A program made the translations under genes and the position numbers. From JACCXG01 sp963717745 (GTDB lineage: Bacteria; Acidobacteriota; Vicinamibacteria; Vicinamibacterales; 2-12-FULL-66-21), in assembly GCA_963717745.1 (NCBI GenBank), contig CAVQXJ010000007.1, positions 372,001-436,000 of the forward strand: a stretch of 64,000 nt of DNA. The letters are read 5' to 3'. The notes below the pieces were generated by a model. It made no database searches. It was not told where the DNA came from and was given only the letters and a program-made list of their open reading frames with translations. Positions 7,967 to 16,980 of the stretch are shown here, in pieces. Each line of letters opens with the position of its first letter. The first letter of the stretch is position 1.

Positions 7967-9568
7967 ATGAAGAACATCCGCTGGAAGGTTTTCACCGTCA
8001 TCGGCGTTTTCGCCGTCTTCTTCCTGCTCGGGGTCTATCCGATCCTGGCCAACCGCTACAATCTGCCGGCGCCGGGGTGGCTCAAGGCCAAGCAGTTGAG
8101 GCTGGGCCTCGACCTGAAGGGGGGCGTGCACCTGGTGTTGCGCGTCCACACCGACGAAGCGCTGAAGACCTCGACCACCACCACCGGCGACCAGCTGCGT
8201 GAATCGGCCCGGGCGGCGGGGATCAACGTGACGGCGCTGACCGTGCCGTCGCCGACGACGTTCCATGTCGAAGGCGTGCCGTCGGACAAGGACGCCGAGT
8301 TCCGCACGTTGGCCGACGGCATCGCCGGCACCAACTACGACCGCAATCCGGGACCCAACGGCACCTACGACTTCACGCTGCGTCCCAACATCGCGGCCCA
8401 GATGCGCCAGCAGACGGTGACGCAGGCGCGCGAGACCATCGATCGCCGGGTCAACGAGCTGGGGGTGACCGAACCCAACATTTCCGAGTACGGCAACTCC
8501 GGCGATCAGCTGCTGGTGCAGCTGCCGGGCGTGTCGGACACGGCGCGCGCCAAGGAGATCATCCGCTCGACCGCGCAGCTGCAGCTGAAGATCGTCGAGG
8601 CCGGGCCGATGTCGTCGCAGGAGGCCCTCCTGCAGCAGTACAACGGCAAGATGCCCGACGACATGGAGGTCGTCCCCGGTGCGGCGGGCGGCGACGAGGC
8701 CGGACCCTCGTTCTACCTGGTCCGGAAAACGGCGGCCGTGACCGGCCAGGATCTGCGCACCGCGCAGGCCACCCTCGACGAGAACGGGCGGCCGGCGGTC
8801 GGCTTCTCGCTGACCCGTGAAGGATCCGGCAAGTTCGGCAAGGTGACCGGCGACAACATCGGCCGGTCGCTGGCGATCATCCTCGACAACCGGGTGCAGT
8901 CGGCGCCGCGCATCGAAGGGCGGATCAACGACAACGGCCGGATCTTCGGCTCCTTTACCCAGGAGCAGGTGGCCGACCTGTCGCTGGTGCTCAACTCCGG
9001 CGCGCTGCCGGCGTCGATGAGCTATCTCGAGGAGCGCGTGATTGGGCCGACGCTCGGCCAGGACTCGATCCGGGCGGGCGTGCTCGCCTCGCTCGGCGGA
9101 TTGACCCTCGTCATCCTCTTCATGCTGGTCTACTACAAGCTCTCGGGGATCAACGCGGTCATCGCGATGATCTGCAACCTCGTGATCCTGATCGGCCTGA
9201 TGGCCTACTTCGGTGCGGCGATGACGCTGCCCGGGATCGCCGGGTTCATCCTCACGATGGGCATGGGCGTGGATTCGAACGTGCTGATTTTCGAGCGGAT
9301 CAAGGAGGAGCTGGCGGCGCAGCGCGGCGCGCGCGCGGCGGTCCAGGCGAGCTTCTCACGCGTGTTCCTGACGCTGCTCGATACCCACGTCACGTCGCTG
9401 ATCGCCGCCGCGTTCCTCTTTCAGTTCGGCACCGGGCCGATCCGCGGCTTCGCGACCACGCTGACGATTGGTCTGCTGACCAACCTGTTCACCTCGATTT
9501 TCGTGTCGAAGACATTGTTCGAAGCGGGGCTGCGGCGTCAGCCCGCCCAGGCCACGCTGAGCATCTAG
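7967..9568 (+). CDS. secD: Protein translocase subunit SecD
   Basis: A 533-residue RND-type membrane protein that uses the proton gradient to pull exported proteins out of SecYEG on the periplasmic side. It has an N-terminal membrane helix, DLKGGVHLVL near residue 50, a large periplasmic domain with the ferredoxin-like P1 fold, and five C-terminal membrane segments including GMGVDSNVLIFERIKEEL, the conserved region before TM6. secF follows after seven bases. Length is slightly below the E. coli protein but usual for the family. Confidence 0.96.
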   Translation: MKNIRWKVFTVIGVFAVFFLLGVYPILANRYNLPAPGWLKAKQLRLGLDLKGGVHLVLRVHTDEALKTSTTTTGDQLRESARAAGINVTALTVPSPTTFHVEGVPSDKDAEFRTLADGIAGTNYDRNPGPNGTYDFTLRPNIAAQMRQQTVTQARETIDRRVNELGVTEPNISEYGNSGDQLLVQLPGVSDTARAKEIIRSTAQLQLKIVEAGPMSSQEALLQQYNGKMPDDMEVVPGAAGGDEAGPSFYLVRKTAAVTGQDLRTAQATLDENGRPAVGFSLTREGSGKFGKVTGDNIGRSLAIILDNRVQSAPRIEGRINDNGRIFGSFTQEQVADLSLVLNSGALPASMSYLEERVIGPTLGQDSIRAGVLASLGGLTLVILFMLVYYKLSGINAVIAMICNLVILIGLMAYFGAAMTLPGIAGFILTMGMGVDSNVLIFERIKEELAAQRGARAAVQASFSRVFLTLLDTHVTSLIAAAFLFQFGTGPIRGFATTLTIGLLTNLFTSIFVSKTLFEAGLRRQPAQATLSI

Positions 9569-9575
9569 GGTCATC

Positions 9576-10556
9576 ATGAGCGTCTTTTCCAACCCCAAGT
9601 ACGATTTCGTCAAGTGGCGGTGGCACGCAATCGCGCTGTCGCTGGTGGTGATCCTGGCCGGCGTCGCGGTGGTCATGACCCGCGGCCTCCAGATGGGTGT
9701 CGACTTCGAAGGCGGCACCATCGTCATTCTCAAGTTCGAACAACAGCCGGATCTGCAGCGCATCCGCACCGCGCTCGCGAACAGCATGGCCGGCGGCGGC
9801 GATGCTGTGGTGCTGCAGTACGGCCCGGCCGAGAACCGCGACGTGATGATCCGGGTGCGGCGGACCGGTCAGGAGTCGGGCGGCGATCTGAGCCGCGAAG
9901 TGGATTCGATTGTCAATGCCTTGAAGGCGGGCAATGCCGGCGGCTTCACGTTGCCACCGCTCGGGACCGAGATCGTGGGCCCGGTGGTCGGCGAACAGCT
10001 GCGGCGGCAGGGCGTCCTGGCGACGGTGCTGGCGCTGCTCGGCATCATGGTGTACATCGCGCTGCGGTTCCAATTGAGCTTCGCGGTCGGCGCCATCGTC
10101 GCCACGCTGCACGACCTGCTGATCTGTCTGGCCTTTCTCGCGTTCTTCCGGTACGACCTGACCCTGAACATCATCGCCGGGCTGTTGACCATCACCGGCT
10201 ACTCGGTCAACGACACCATCGTCATCTTCGACCGGGTGCGCGAGAACATGCGCGCGATGCGCCGTGAGAACCTGTCGACCATTGTCAACACCGCGGTCAA
10301 CCAGACGCTGAGCCGGACCGTCATCACCGCCGGGACCACGCTGTTGAGCGTGGTCGCGCTCTATCTGTTCGGCGGCGAAGTGCTGAAGGGCTTTGCCTTC
10401 ACGATGCTGGTCGGGATCATCAGCGGCACCTACTCGACGGTGTTCATCGCCGCGGCGATCGCGATCATGTTGCAGGGCCGGAAGCCGATGAAGGGGCAGG
10501 TGATCACGACGGCGGCGCCCGAGGCGCGTAAGCCCGCCCGTCGCCGCGTGTCGTAG
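9576..10556 (+). CDS. secF: Protein translocase subunit SecF
   Basis: A 326-residue partner of SecD in Sec export. MGVDFEGGTIVILKF marks the conserved N-terminal D-x-x-G-G motif after the first membrane helix, and GYSVNDTIVIFDRVREN the C-terminal transmembrane signature. Six membrane segments are expected. It ends in a basic tail (ARKPARRRVS). It lies seven bases after secD and 14 bases before uppP, so all belong to the tgt-led run. Confidence 0.96.
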   Translation: MSVFSNPKYDFVKWRWHAIALSLVVILAGVAVVMTRGLQMGVDFEGGTIVILKFEQQPDLQRIRTALANSMAGGGDAVVLQYGPAENRDVMIRVRRTGQESGGDLSREVDSIVNALKAGNAGGFTLPPLGTEIVGPVVGEQLRRQGVLATVLALLGIMVYIALRFQLSFAVGAIVATLHDLLICLAFLAFFRYDLTLNIIAGLLTITGYSVNDTIVIFDRVRENMRAMRRENLSTIVNTAVNQTLSRTVITAGTTLLSVVALYLFGGEVLKGFAFTMLVGIISGTYSTVFIAAAIAIMLQGRKPMKGQVITTAAPEARKPARRRVS

Positions 10557-10570
10557 CCACCCTCAGCCTG

Positions 10571-11371
10571 GTGACTCTCCTCGCTGCGGCATTTCTCGGG
10601 ATCGTCCAGGGCCTGACCGAGTTCCTGCCGGTGTCGTCGACCGCGCACCTGCTGATCGGTGCCAGGCTGATTCATTTCGAGGATCCGGGCGGCGTCTTCA
10701 CCGTCACCATCCAGCTGGGATCGATTTTCGCGGTGATGTGGCTCTATCGCACCAAGATCGTTCGTGTCGTCGCCGGATTGCCGTCGGATCCCGAGGCGCG
10801 GCATTTCGCGCTGATGCTCTTCGTCGCGTTCCTGCCGGCTGTCGTGGCCGGCACCCTGTTCGCGGGCTACGTGAAACGCGTGCTGTACACGACGCCGGCG
10901 GTGATCGCGTGGTCGTTCATTGTCGGCGGCATCGTGATGCTCATCGTCGAGCGGTATCGTCCAGAACCGGTCGTGCGCAACGCCGATCACACGTCGCTGG
11001 CGCGGGCGCTTGGGATTGGCGCCTGCCAGGTGCTGGCGATGATTCCCGGGGTGTCGCGATCCGGCGCCACCATCGTCGGCGCCATGGTGCTGCGGCTCGA
11101 TCGTCCTGCCGCGGCCGAATTCTCGTTTTTCCTGGCGATGCCAACGATGACGGCGGCGTTCGTGCACGACATGCTCGAGGCCCGTCACAGCCTCGGACCG
11201 GAGCGGGTGATGGAGATCGCCGTCGGGTTCGTGATGGCGTTCATCGCGGCGTTGCTGGTGGTCAAGCCGTTCCTCGGCGTCGTCCGGCGCGTGGGGTTCG
11301 TGCCATTCGCGTGGTATCGGATAGCCGCCGGGGTGCTGATGCTGATGGCGCTGGCCGCTCAGGCGTTGTAA
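10571..11371 (+). CDS. uppP: Undecaprenyl-diphosphate phosphatase (BacA/UppP)
   Basis: A 266-residue polytopic membrane enzyme that recycles undecaprenyl diphosphate to the monophosphate carrier used for peptidoglycan and other wall polymers; overexpression of the family gives bacitracin resistance. GLTEFLPVSSTAHL (residues about 14-27) and IPGVSRSGATI (about 157-167) are the two active-site repeats. The start is GTG at 10571, 14 bases after secF. The next gene follows after nine bases, so it is probably co-transcribed with secDF. Confidence 0.95.
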   Translation: MTLLAAAFLGIVQGLTEFLPVSSTAHLLIGARLIHFEDPGGVFTVTIQLGSIFAVMWLYRTKIVRVVAGLPSDPEARHFALMLFVAFLPAVVAGTLFAGYVKRVLYTTPAVIAWSFIVGGIVMLIVERYRPEPVVRNADHTSLARALGIGACQVLAMIPGVSRSGATIVGAMVLRLDRPAAAEFSFFLAMPTMTAAFVHDMLEARHSLGPERVMEIAVGFVMAFIAALLVVKPFLGVVRRVGFVPFAWYRIAAGVLMLMALAAQAL

Positions 11372-11380
11372 GGCGCCCTC

Positions 11381-12028
11381 ATGCAATGGTTGCGGCGCAC
11401 GTTCATCGCCGGGTTCTTCGTCACGGTGCCGCTCGTCATCAGCGTCGCCGCGTTCGTCTGGATCTTCCGCCTCGTCGACGGCTTCGTCGGCCCCTTCTAC
11501 GACTCGTGGCTCCAGCGCCTCAGTGCCGACCCCGGTACGCCGCTGCACATCCCCGGCCTCGGCATCCTGACCACCGCGCTGATTGTGTTCCTGGTGGGTG
11601 TATTGGCCACCAACGTGCTGGGCAGGCGGGTCCTCCAGCGAACCGAGGCCTACCTGCTGCGGGTGCCGGTGTTCCGGACCATCTATTCGCCGGTAAAGCA
11701 GCTTGTAGTCGCCTTCTCGCCGGACAACGAATACGGTTTCAAGCGCGTGGTGCTGGTCGAGGACAGCGCCCGCGGGTTCATGCTGGGGTTCCTGACCAAG
11801 GAGTTCACCGTCGATCGCGGGCTGGGACCGGAGCCGCTGATCGCGGTCTACGTGCCGACCAACCATCTCTATCTTGGCGACGTGATCATCTGTCCGAGGG
11901 ACAAGGCCTCGTTTCCCGACATCACCGTTGAACAGGCGATCCGGATTTTTCTGACCGGCGGCGTCGCGCTGTCGAGCCGGGTCCGCGCCCGGCACGGGGC
12001 TGATCGCGTGGCTGATTTCCGGGTCTAG
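11381..12028 (+). CDS. DUF502 family membrane protein
   Basis: A 215-residue inner-membrane protein of unknown function. Two N-terminal membrane segments (about 8-30 and 60-82) flank a short loop, followed by a soluble domain with PVFRTIYSPVKQLVVAF, GFMLGFLTKEF and PTNHLYLGDVIICPRDK, the conserved core of DUF502. It follows uppP by nine bases and ends two bases before the second AAATCCC palindrome, so transcription of the whole tgt-to-DUF502 run would enter that structure. Function cannot be assigned from sequence. Confidence 0.88.
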   Translation: MQWLRRTFIAGFFVTVPLVISVAAFVWIFRLVDGFVGPFYDSWLQRLSADPGTPLHIPGLGILTTALIVFLVGVLATNVLGRRVLQRTEAYLLRVPVFRTIYSPVKQLVVAFSPDNEYGFKRVVLVEDSARGFMLGFLTKEFTVDRGLGPEPLIAVYVPTNHLYLGDVIICPRDKASFPDITVEQAIRIFLTGGVALSSRVRARHGADRVADFRV

Positions 12029-12030
12029 AT

Positions 12031-12197
12031 CAAATCCCAAGCTCCAAATCCCAAATCCCAACCACTCCCAACTGCCAAATCCCAAAGGGAACTCCCAACC
12101 CGCACTCCCCAAGAGTGTTGGGATCTGGCGCTTGGGATTTCCTTGGGATTTGGCAGTTGGGAGTGGTTGGGATTTGGAGCTTGGAGCTTGGGATTTG
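12031..12197. repeat. AAATCCC palindrome, copy 2
   Basis: A 167-bp imperfect inverted repeat starting two bases after the DUF502 stop and ending 59 bases before hppA. The outer arms CAAATCCCAAGCTCCAAAT / ATTTGGAGCTTGGGATTTG are nearly identical to copies 1, 3 and 4, while inner words differ (CAACTGCC, GGGAACTCCC). G-runs are present, but the strict four-run quadruplex pattern is weaker than in copies 1 and 3. Confidence 0.88.
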
Positions 12198-12256
12198 AGT
12201 CGATCCACCGCTATGGTACGATCCGTGGATTTTGCCAAGGCGTTTCGAGGAGACAC

Positions 12257-14716
12257 ATGCTGCAAATGTTCCGTTCGTGTAGCGCTTGCCCGGCACTGCT
12301 GCTCGTTGCGTTGTTGTTGATGCCCGCCGCCGCATCGCTCGTGGCCCAGGCGCCCGTGCCGGCCGCGGCACAGCAGGGCGGAGGCGAAGCGAACCTGATT
12401 CTCCCCGACCTCGGTCAGGTGACGTTCCAGGGCGTGAACGGCCGCACGTTGCTCATGGCGGGCCTGGGCGTCTGCCTGCTCGGTCTCCTGTTCGGGCTGG
12501 TGATCTTCGTACAGCTGCGGAACCTGCCGGTGCACCGCTCGATGCACGAGATCTCCGAGCTGATTTACGAAACCTGCAAGACCTACCTGATCACCCAGGG
12601 CAAGTTCATCCTGATCCTCGAGCTGTTCATCGGCGTGATCATGGTCTTCTACTTCGGGGTGCTGCAGCACTTCCCGGCGTTCAAGGTCGCGGTCATCCTG
12701 CTCTTCAGCCTGATCGGCATCGCCGGCAGCTACGGCGTGGCCTGGTTCGGCATCCGGGTCAACACCTTCGCCAACTCGCGGGCGGCGTTCGCCGGGCTGC
12801 GCGGCCAGCCGTTTCCGATTTATGCCATTCCGCTGAGCGCGGGCATGAGCATCGGCATGCTGCTGATCAGCGTCGAGCTGTTCCTGATGCTGTGCATCCT
12901 GCTGTTCATTCCCGGCGACTACGCCGGCTCCTGCTTCATCGGTTTCGCCATCGGCGAGTCGCTGGGCGCCTCGGTGCTGCGCATCGCCGGCGGCATCTTC
13001 ACCAAGATTGCCGACATCGGCTCGGACCTGATGAAGATCGTCTTCAACATCAAGGAAGACGACGCGCGGAATCCGGGGGTCATCGCCGACTGCACCGGGG
13101 ACAACGCCGGCGACTCGGTCGGTCCGAGCGCCGACGGCTTCGAGACCTACGGCGTCACCGGCGTGGCGCTGATCTCGTTCATCCTGCTGGCGGTCGCGGA
13201 CACCACGGTGCAGGTGCAGCTGCTGGTCTGGATCTTCGTCATGCGCGTGATGATGGTGATCGCCAGCGGCGCCTCGTATCTGCTGAACGAGGTGTGGGCC
13301 AAGGCCAGCTTCGGCACGGCCACGACGATGAACTTCGAGGTGCCGCTGACCCGGCTGGTCTGGCTGACCTCGGTCGTCTCGGTGGTGGCGACCTACGTGG
13401 TCTCGTACCTGTTGATTCCCGCGATTGGCGGCGACGGGTCGTTGTGGTGGAAGCTGTCGACCATCATCACGTGCGGCACCCTGGCGGGCGCCATCATTCC
13501 GGAGCTGGTGAAGGTCTTCACCTCGACCGAGTCGGCCCACGTCCGCGAGGTGGTGATCTCCTCGCGCGAGGGAGGCGCTTCGCTCAACATCCTGTCGGGA
13601 TTCGTCGCCGGAAACTTCTCGGCCTACTGGCTGGGGCTCAGCATCGTGGCGCTGATGGCGATTGCCTACGGGGTCAGCACCCAGGGCCTGGGCAGCTTGA
13701 TGATCGCGCCGGCGGTCTTTGCGTTCGGCCTGGTGGCGTTCGGGTTCCTCGGGATGGGGCCGGTGACGATCGCGGTCGATTCCTACGGGCCGGTCACCGA
13801 CAACGCGCAGTCGGTGTTCGAGCTGTCGGTGATCGAAGGGATCCCCAACATCAAGCAGGAGCTCAAGAGGGACTACGGCTTCGACGTGAACTTCGAGCGT
13901 GCCAAGCACCTGCTCGAGGAGAACGACGGCGCCGGCAACACGTTCAAGGCGACCGCCAAGCCGGTGCTGATCGGGACCGCGGTGGTCGGATCGACCACGA
14001 TGATCTTCTCGATCATCGTGCTGCTGACCCACGGCCTGACCCAGAATCTCGACAAGCTCTCGGTGCTGCACCCGCCCTTCCTGCTCGGCCTGATCACCGG
14101 CGGCGCGATGATCTACTGGTTCACCGGCGCGTCGACCCAGGCGGTGACCACCGGCGCCTACCGGGCGGTCGAGTTCATCAAGGCCAATATCAAGCTGGAT
14201 GGGGTCGAGAAGGCCTCGGTGGCCGACAGCAAGAAAGTCGTGGAGATCTGCACGCAATACGCGCAGAAGGGGATGTTCAACATCTTCCTCGGGGTCTTCT
14301 TCGCCACCCTGTCCTTCGCGTTCCTCGAGCCGTACTTCTTCGTCGGCTACCTGATCTCGATCGCGATGTTCGGGTTGTATCAGGCCATCTTCATGGCGAA
14401 TGCCGGCGGGGCCTGGGACAATGCCAAGAAAATCGTCGAGGTCGAGCTGAAGGAAAAAGGCTCGCCGCTGCATGCCGCGACGGTGGTTGGTGATACCGTA
14501 GGCGACCCGTTCAAAGACACCTCGTCTGTCGCGATGAACCCGGTGATCAAGTTCACGACGCTGTTCGGGCTGCTGGCGGTCGAGTTAGGCGTGCAGCTTG
14601 CAGAGCAATACGGCACGCGGACCGGTTTGCTGCTGTCCGCGCTGTTTTTCGTCGGATCGGTGGTGTTCGTGTGGCGGTCGTTTTACGCGATGCGAATCGT
14701 GCGTGAGGCGGCCTGA
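12257..14716 (+). CDS. hppA: Membrane-bound H+-translocating pyrophosphatase
   Basis: An 819-residue membrane enzyme that couples pyrophosphate hydrolysis to ion pumping. The start at 12257 follows a GAGG ribosome site and gives an extra hydrophobic N-terminal segment (signal-like, to about residue 36) before the about 16-helix core. Core motifs are KIADIGSDLMKIV, EDDARNPGVIADCTGDNAGD and, in the second half, GDTVGDPFKDTSSVAMNP. The residue after GNTF is Lys (GNTFKAT), the state linked to K+-independent pumps. The first substrate motif differs from canonical DVGADLVGKVE, and DSVGPSADGFETYG replaces the usual DCAGMAADLFE, so this is a divergent member; ion specificity (H+, Na+ or both) is uncertain. 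It is transcribed from its own region after the palindrome. Confidence 0.9.
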   Translation: MLQMFRSCSACPALLLVALLLMPAAASLVAQAPVPAAAQQGGGEANLILPDLGQVTFQGVNGRTLLMAGLGVCLLGLLFGLVIFVQLRNLPVHRSMHEISELIYETCKTYLITQGKFILILELFIGVIMVFYFGVLQHFPAFKVAVILLFSLIGIAGSYGVAWFGIRVNTFANSRAAFAGLRGQPFPIYAIPLSAGMSIGMLLISVELFLMLCILLFIPGDYAGSCFIGFAIGESLGASVLRIAGGIFTKIADIGSDLMKIVFNIKEDDARNPGVIADCTGDNAGDSVGPSADGFETYGVTGVALISFILLAVADTTVQVQLLVWIFVMRVMMVIASGASYLLNEVWAKASFGTATTMNFEVPLTRLVWLTSVVSVVATYVVSYLLIPAIGGDGSLWWKLSTIITCGTLAGAIIPELVKVFTSTESAHVREVVISSREGGASLNILSGFVAGNFSAYWLGLSIVALMAIAYGVSTQGLGSLMIAPAVFAFGLVAFGFLGMGPVTIAVDSYGPVTDNAQSVFELSVIEGIPNIKQELKRDYGFDVNFERAKHLLEENDGAGNTFKATAKPVLIGTAVVGSTTMIFSIIVLLTHGLTQNLDKLSVLHPPFLLGLITGGAMIYWFTGASTQAVTTGAYRAVEFIKANIKLDGVEKASVADSKKVVEICTQYAQKGMFNIFLGVFFATLSFAFLEPYFFVGYLISIAMFGLYQAIFMANAGGAWDNAKKIVEVELKEKGSPLHAATVVGDTVGDPFKDTSSVAMNPVIKFTTLFGLLAVELGVQLAEQYGTRTGLLLSALFFVGSVVFVWRSFYAMRIVREAA

Positions 14717-14801
14717 AGTCAACCTGAGAGCAGAGAATGTGTGACAGACCCCTGCGGACCATTCGGGCGATTCCGGTGTCTATTAGCGCATGGGACGTTC
14801 G

Positions 14802-14831
14802 TTGACACTGCTTTTTCGGTCTGACTATAAT
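14802..14831 (+). promoter_or_regulatory. Near-consensus sigma-70 promoter for the tonB cluster
   Basis: TTGACA (14802-14807), an 18-base spacer and TATAAT (14826-14831). It lies 67 bases before the tonB start codon and is the best promoter in the window. No obvious operator is visible next to it. Confidence 0.85.
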
Positions 14832-14898
14832 TCGCGTTCTTGCACCGTGCTGGATCTCCGCACAAGTAAGCGATTTGAGATGCAGGGAGGGCTGAGCT

Positions 14899-15624
14899 GT
14901 GCCGCGTGAGATGTTCGGCGACGTAGTCGATCCGTCGATCAAGGTCGGATCGCAGGCCTGGTACACGGTGCCTTTATCGATCCTGGCGCACGTGGTGCTG
15001 TTCGGGGCCGTCATCATCATTCCGCTGATGGCCGCGGACGTGCTGCCGACGCCCGACACGATGATGGCGTTCGCGGCGCCCCCGCCGCCTCCGCCACCCC
15101 CGCCGCCGCCGGCCCCGGCGACGGCGCCACCCAAGGTGACCCCGACCCCCGTCACCAATCCCAACGCCGCTCCGACCGAAGCCCCGAAGGAGATCATCGC
15201 CGAGGTGCCGGCTCCGGCGACCGGCGTCAGTGAGGGCGTGCCCGGGGGCGTCGAAGGTGGTATCCCTGGGGGCACCATTGGTGGTGTGGTCGGCGGGCTG
15301 CCCTCGGCCCCGCCTCCGCCTCCGCCTCCGCCAAGCGCGCCGGTCCGGGTCGGTGGCAACATCAAGGCGCCCACCAAGACGCGCAACGTCAATCCCGTCT
15401 ATCCGCCGATCGCCCAGTCCGCGCGGGTGCAGGGCGTCGTCATCATCGAGGCGACCATCGGCCCCGACGGCCGGGTCAAGGACGCCAAAGTTCTGCGGTC
15501 GATTCCGCTGCTCGACCAGGCGGCGCTCGACGCAGTCAAACAGTGGCAGTTCACGCCGACGCTGCTCAACGGCGTCCCCGTGCCGGTCATCATGACGGTC
15601 ACGGTGAACTTCACGCTGCAGTGA
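14899..15624 (+). CDS. tonB: Energy transducer TonB
   Basis: A 241-residue protein linking the ExbB/ExbD motor to outer-membrane receptors. One membrane anchor (about 23-45) is followed by a long Pro-rich stretch (PPPPPP runs near 58-70 and 136-143) with a Gly-rich middle that spans the periplasm, and a C-terminal TonB domain: NPVYPPIAQSARVQGVVIIE, VLRSIPLLDQAALDAVKQW. The start is GTG at 14899, preceded by GGGAGG. exbB, exbD and a second exbD follow, separated by a hairpin at 15661 that may reduce read-through. Confidence 0.92.
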   Translation: MPREMFGDVVDPSIKVGSQAWYTVPLSILAHVVLFGAVIIIPLMAADVLPTPDTMMAFAAPPPPPPPPPPPAPATAPPKVTPTPVTNPNAAPTEAPKEIIAEVPAPATGVSEGVPGGVEGGIPGGTIGGVVGGLPSAPPPPPPPPSAPVRVGGNIKAPTKTRNVNPVYPPIAQSARVQGVVIIEATIGPDGRVKDAKVLRSIPLLDQAALDAVKQWQFTPTLLNGVPVPVIMTVTVNFTLQ

Positions 15625-15660
15625 CGGCCGGTCGGCGTGCCGGGCTTTCACGGGTTATAA

Positions 15661-15680
15661 GGCGGGGCGTGAGCCCCGCC
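15661..15680. terminator. Hairpin between tonB and exbB (terminator or attenuator)
   Basis: Perfect 8-bp stem GGCGGGGC / GCCCCGCC with a GTGA loop, 36 bases after the tonB stop. Only weak T content follows, so it may set relative expression of tonB and exbBD or stabilise the tonB 3' end rather than terminate fully. Confidence 0.55.
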
Positions 15681-15753
15681 CTGGTACGTTTAGAAAAGCG
15701 CGTTTGAAACGCTGAATTCATCTGGACTGATCCAGAACCGGAGGAGTGGCGCA

Positions 15754-16425
15754 ATGGACTTGATGCACATGTGGAACGAGATGGGCTATATCGCGAAGGG
15801 CATCGCGGTGATTCTGGTCATCATGTCGATGATCTCGTTCGGCGTTGCCATTGAACGGATCTATACGTTCACACAGGCGCGCAAGCAGTCGAAGCTGTAT
15901 GCCCCGCAGGTCGCCAAGCATCTCAAGGAAGGCCGGCTCAAGGACGCCATTGCGATTTCGTCGTCCAAGAACTACCGCTACAGCCACCTCGCGAAGGTCG
16001 TGCTCGCCGGGTTGCAGGAATATCAGTTCCAGCAGGAAAGCGGCGCCAATCTGAGCCGCGAGGACCTGGTCGACACCGTCCGCCGCGCCATCCAGCGCGC
16101 CACGGCCCTGACCGCGAACGACCTCAAGAAAGGGGTCTCGTCGCTGGCCACCATCGGCGCCACCGCGCCGTTCGTCGGACTGCTCGGCACGGTCGTCGGC
16201 ATCATCACGGCCTTCCAGGGCATCGCCGCCACCGGATCGGGCGGTCTCGGCGCGGTCTCGGCCGGTATCTCGGAAGCGCTGGTCGAAACCGCACTCGGGC
16301 TGGTCGTCGCCATCCCGGCGGTCTGGTTCTACAACTACCTCACCGGCCGGATCGAGTACTTCAACGTCGAGATGGACAACTCGTCCTCCGAGCTCGTCGA
16401 CTATTTCATCAAGAAGACGGCGTAA
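15754..16425 (+). CDS. exbB: ExbB/TolQ/MotA-type proton channel protein
   Basis: A 223-residue inner-membrane subunit that forms the proton-driven motor with ExbD. One N-terminal membrane segment (about 12-34) is followed by a cytosolic loop and two C-terminal segments containing SLATIGATAPFVGLLGTVVGI and EALVETALGLVVAIPAVWFYN, the MotA/TolQ/ExbB signature. It starts 130 bases after tonB, preceded by GGAGGAG. It could be called TolQ by sequence alone; the adjacent tonB and paired exbD genes favour ExbB. Confidence 0.9.
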   Translation: MDLMHMWNEMGYIAKGIAVILVIMSMISFGVAIERIYTFTQARKQSKLYAPQVAKHLKEGRLKDAIAISSSKNYRYSHLAKVVLAGLQEYQFQQESGANLSREDLVDTVRRAIQRATALTANDLKKGVSSLATIGATAPFVGLLGTVVGIITAFQGIAATGSGGLGAVSAGISEALVETALGLVVAIPAVWFYNYLTGRIEYFNVEMDNSSSELVDYFIKKTA

Positions 16426-16539
16426 TCACGCCATTCGGGTTGCCGGCGGCCGCTTTCGGACGTACGCTGAGAGCACCGCCGGCCTCGACGTGGCAGCGGC
16501 ACTGGCAGACCGAGCGTTAATCAAAACGGAGTACCACCC

Positions 16540-16980
16540 ATGTCAATGGATGTAGGCGGCGCAAAAGGCGGCCCAAAGTCCGACATCAACGTGACGCCGC
16601 TCGTCGACGTCATGCTCGTGCTGCTGATCATCATGATGTTGATCGCGCCGATGTTGCAGAAGGGCGTGCCGGTCACGCTCCCGGTTGCCGACAACACGGT
16701 CGACAAGCCTGAAACCCAGGATCAGACCGTCGTCGCCGTCGACTCGAAGAACCGTTTTTACGTCGACGGATTGGAGATCGAGCGGAACCTCATGGCCGAG
16801 CGGGTCAAGACCAAACTGGAGGACAAGAGCGAGCGGATCGTCCTCATCAAGGGAGACCAGGACGCCAGTTACTCGGCGATCATGACCGCGATGGACGACC
16901 TGCGGAAAGTGGGGATCGAGGATATCGGGCTGATCACTGAGAAAAGGTCCAAGCCCGGGGCAACGGCAGGAGGCAAGTAA
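16540..16980 (+). CDS. exbD: ExbD/TolR-type biopolymer transport protein 1
   Basis: A 146-residue protein with a short cytosolic N-terminus, one membrane helix carrying the motor aspartate (INVTPLVDVMLVLLIIMM, residues about 17-34) and a periplasmic domain. It would work with ExbB to energise TonB. The stop overlaps the start of the second ExbD gene by one base (TAATG), showing translational coupling. Confidence 0.92.
   Translation: MSMDVGGAKGGPKSDINVTPLVDVMLVLLIIMMLIAPMLQKGVPVTLPVADNTVDKPETQDQTVVAVDSKNRFYVDGLEIERNLMAERVKTKLEDKSERIVLIKGDQDASYSAIMTAMDDLRKVGIEDIGLITEKRSKPGATAGGK

Noticed and set aside
10430..14473. A 1,347-codon open frame on the minus strand, opposite secF-uppP-DUF502-hppA
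   Set aside because: Its protein is a low-complexity His/Arg/Asp/Gln mix with no domain, it runs antisense to five well-supported genes and through a repeat. It is a by-product of high GC and codon bias.
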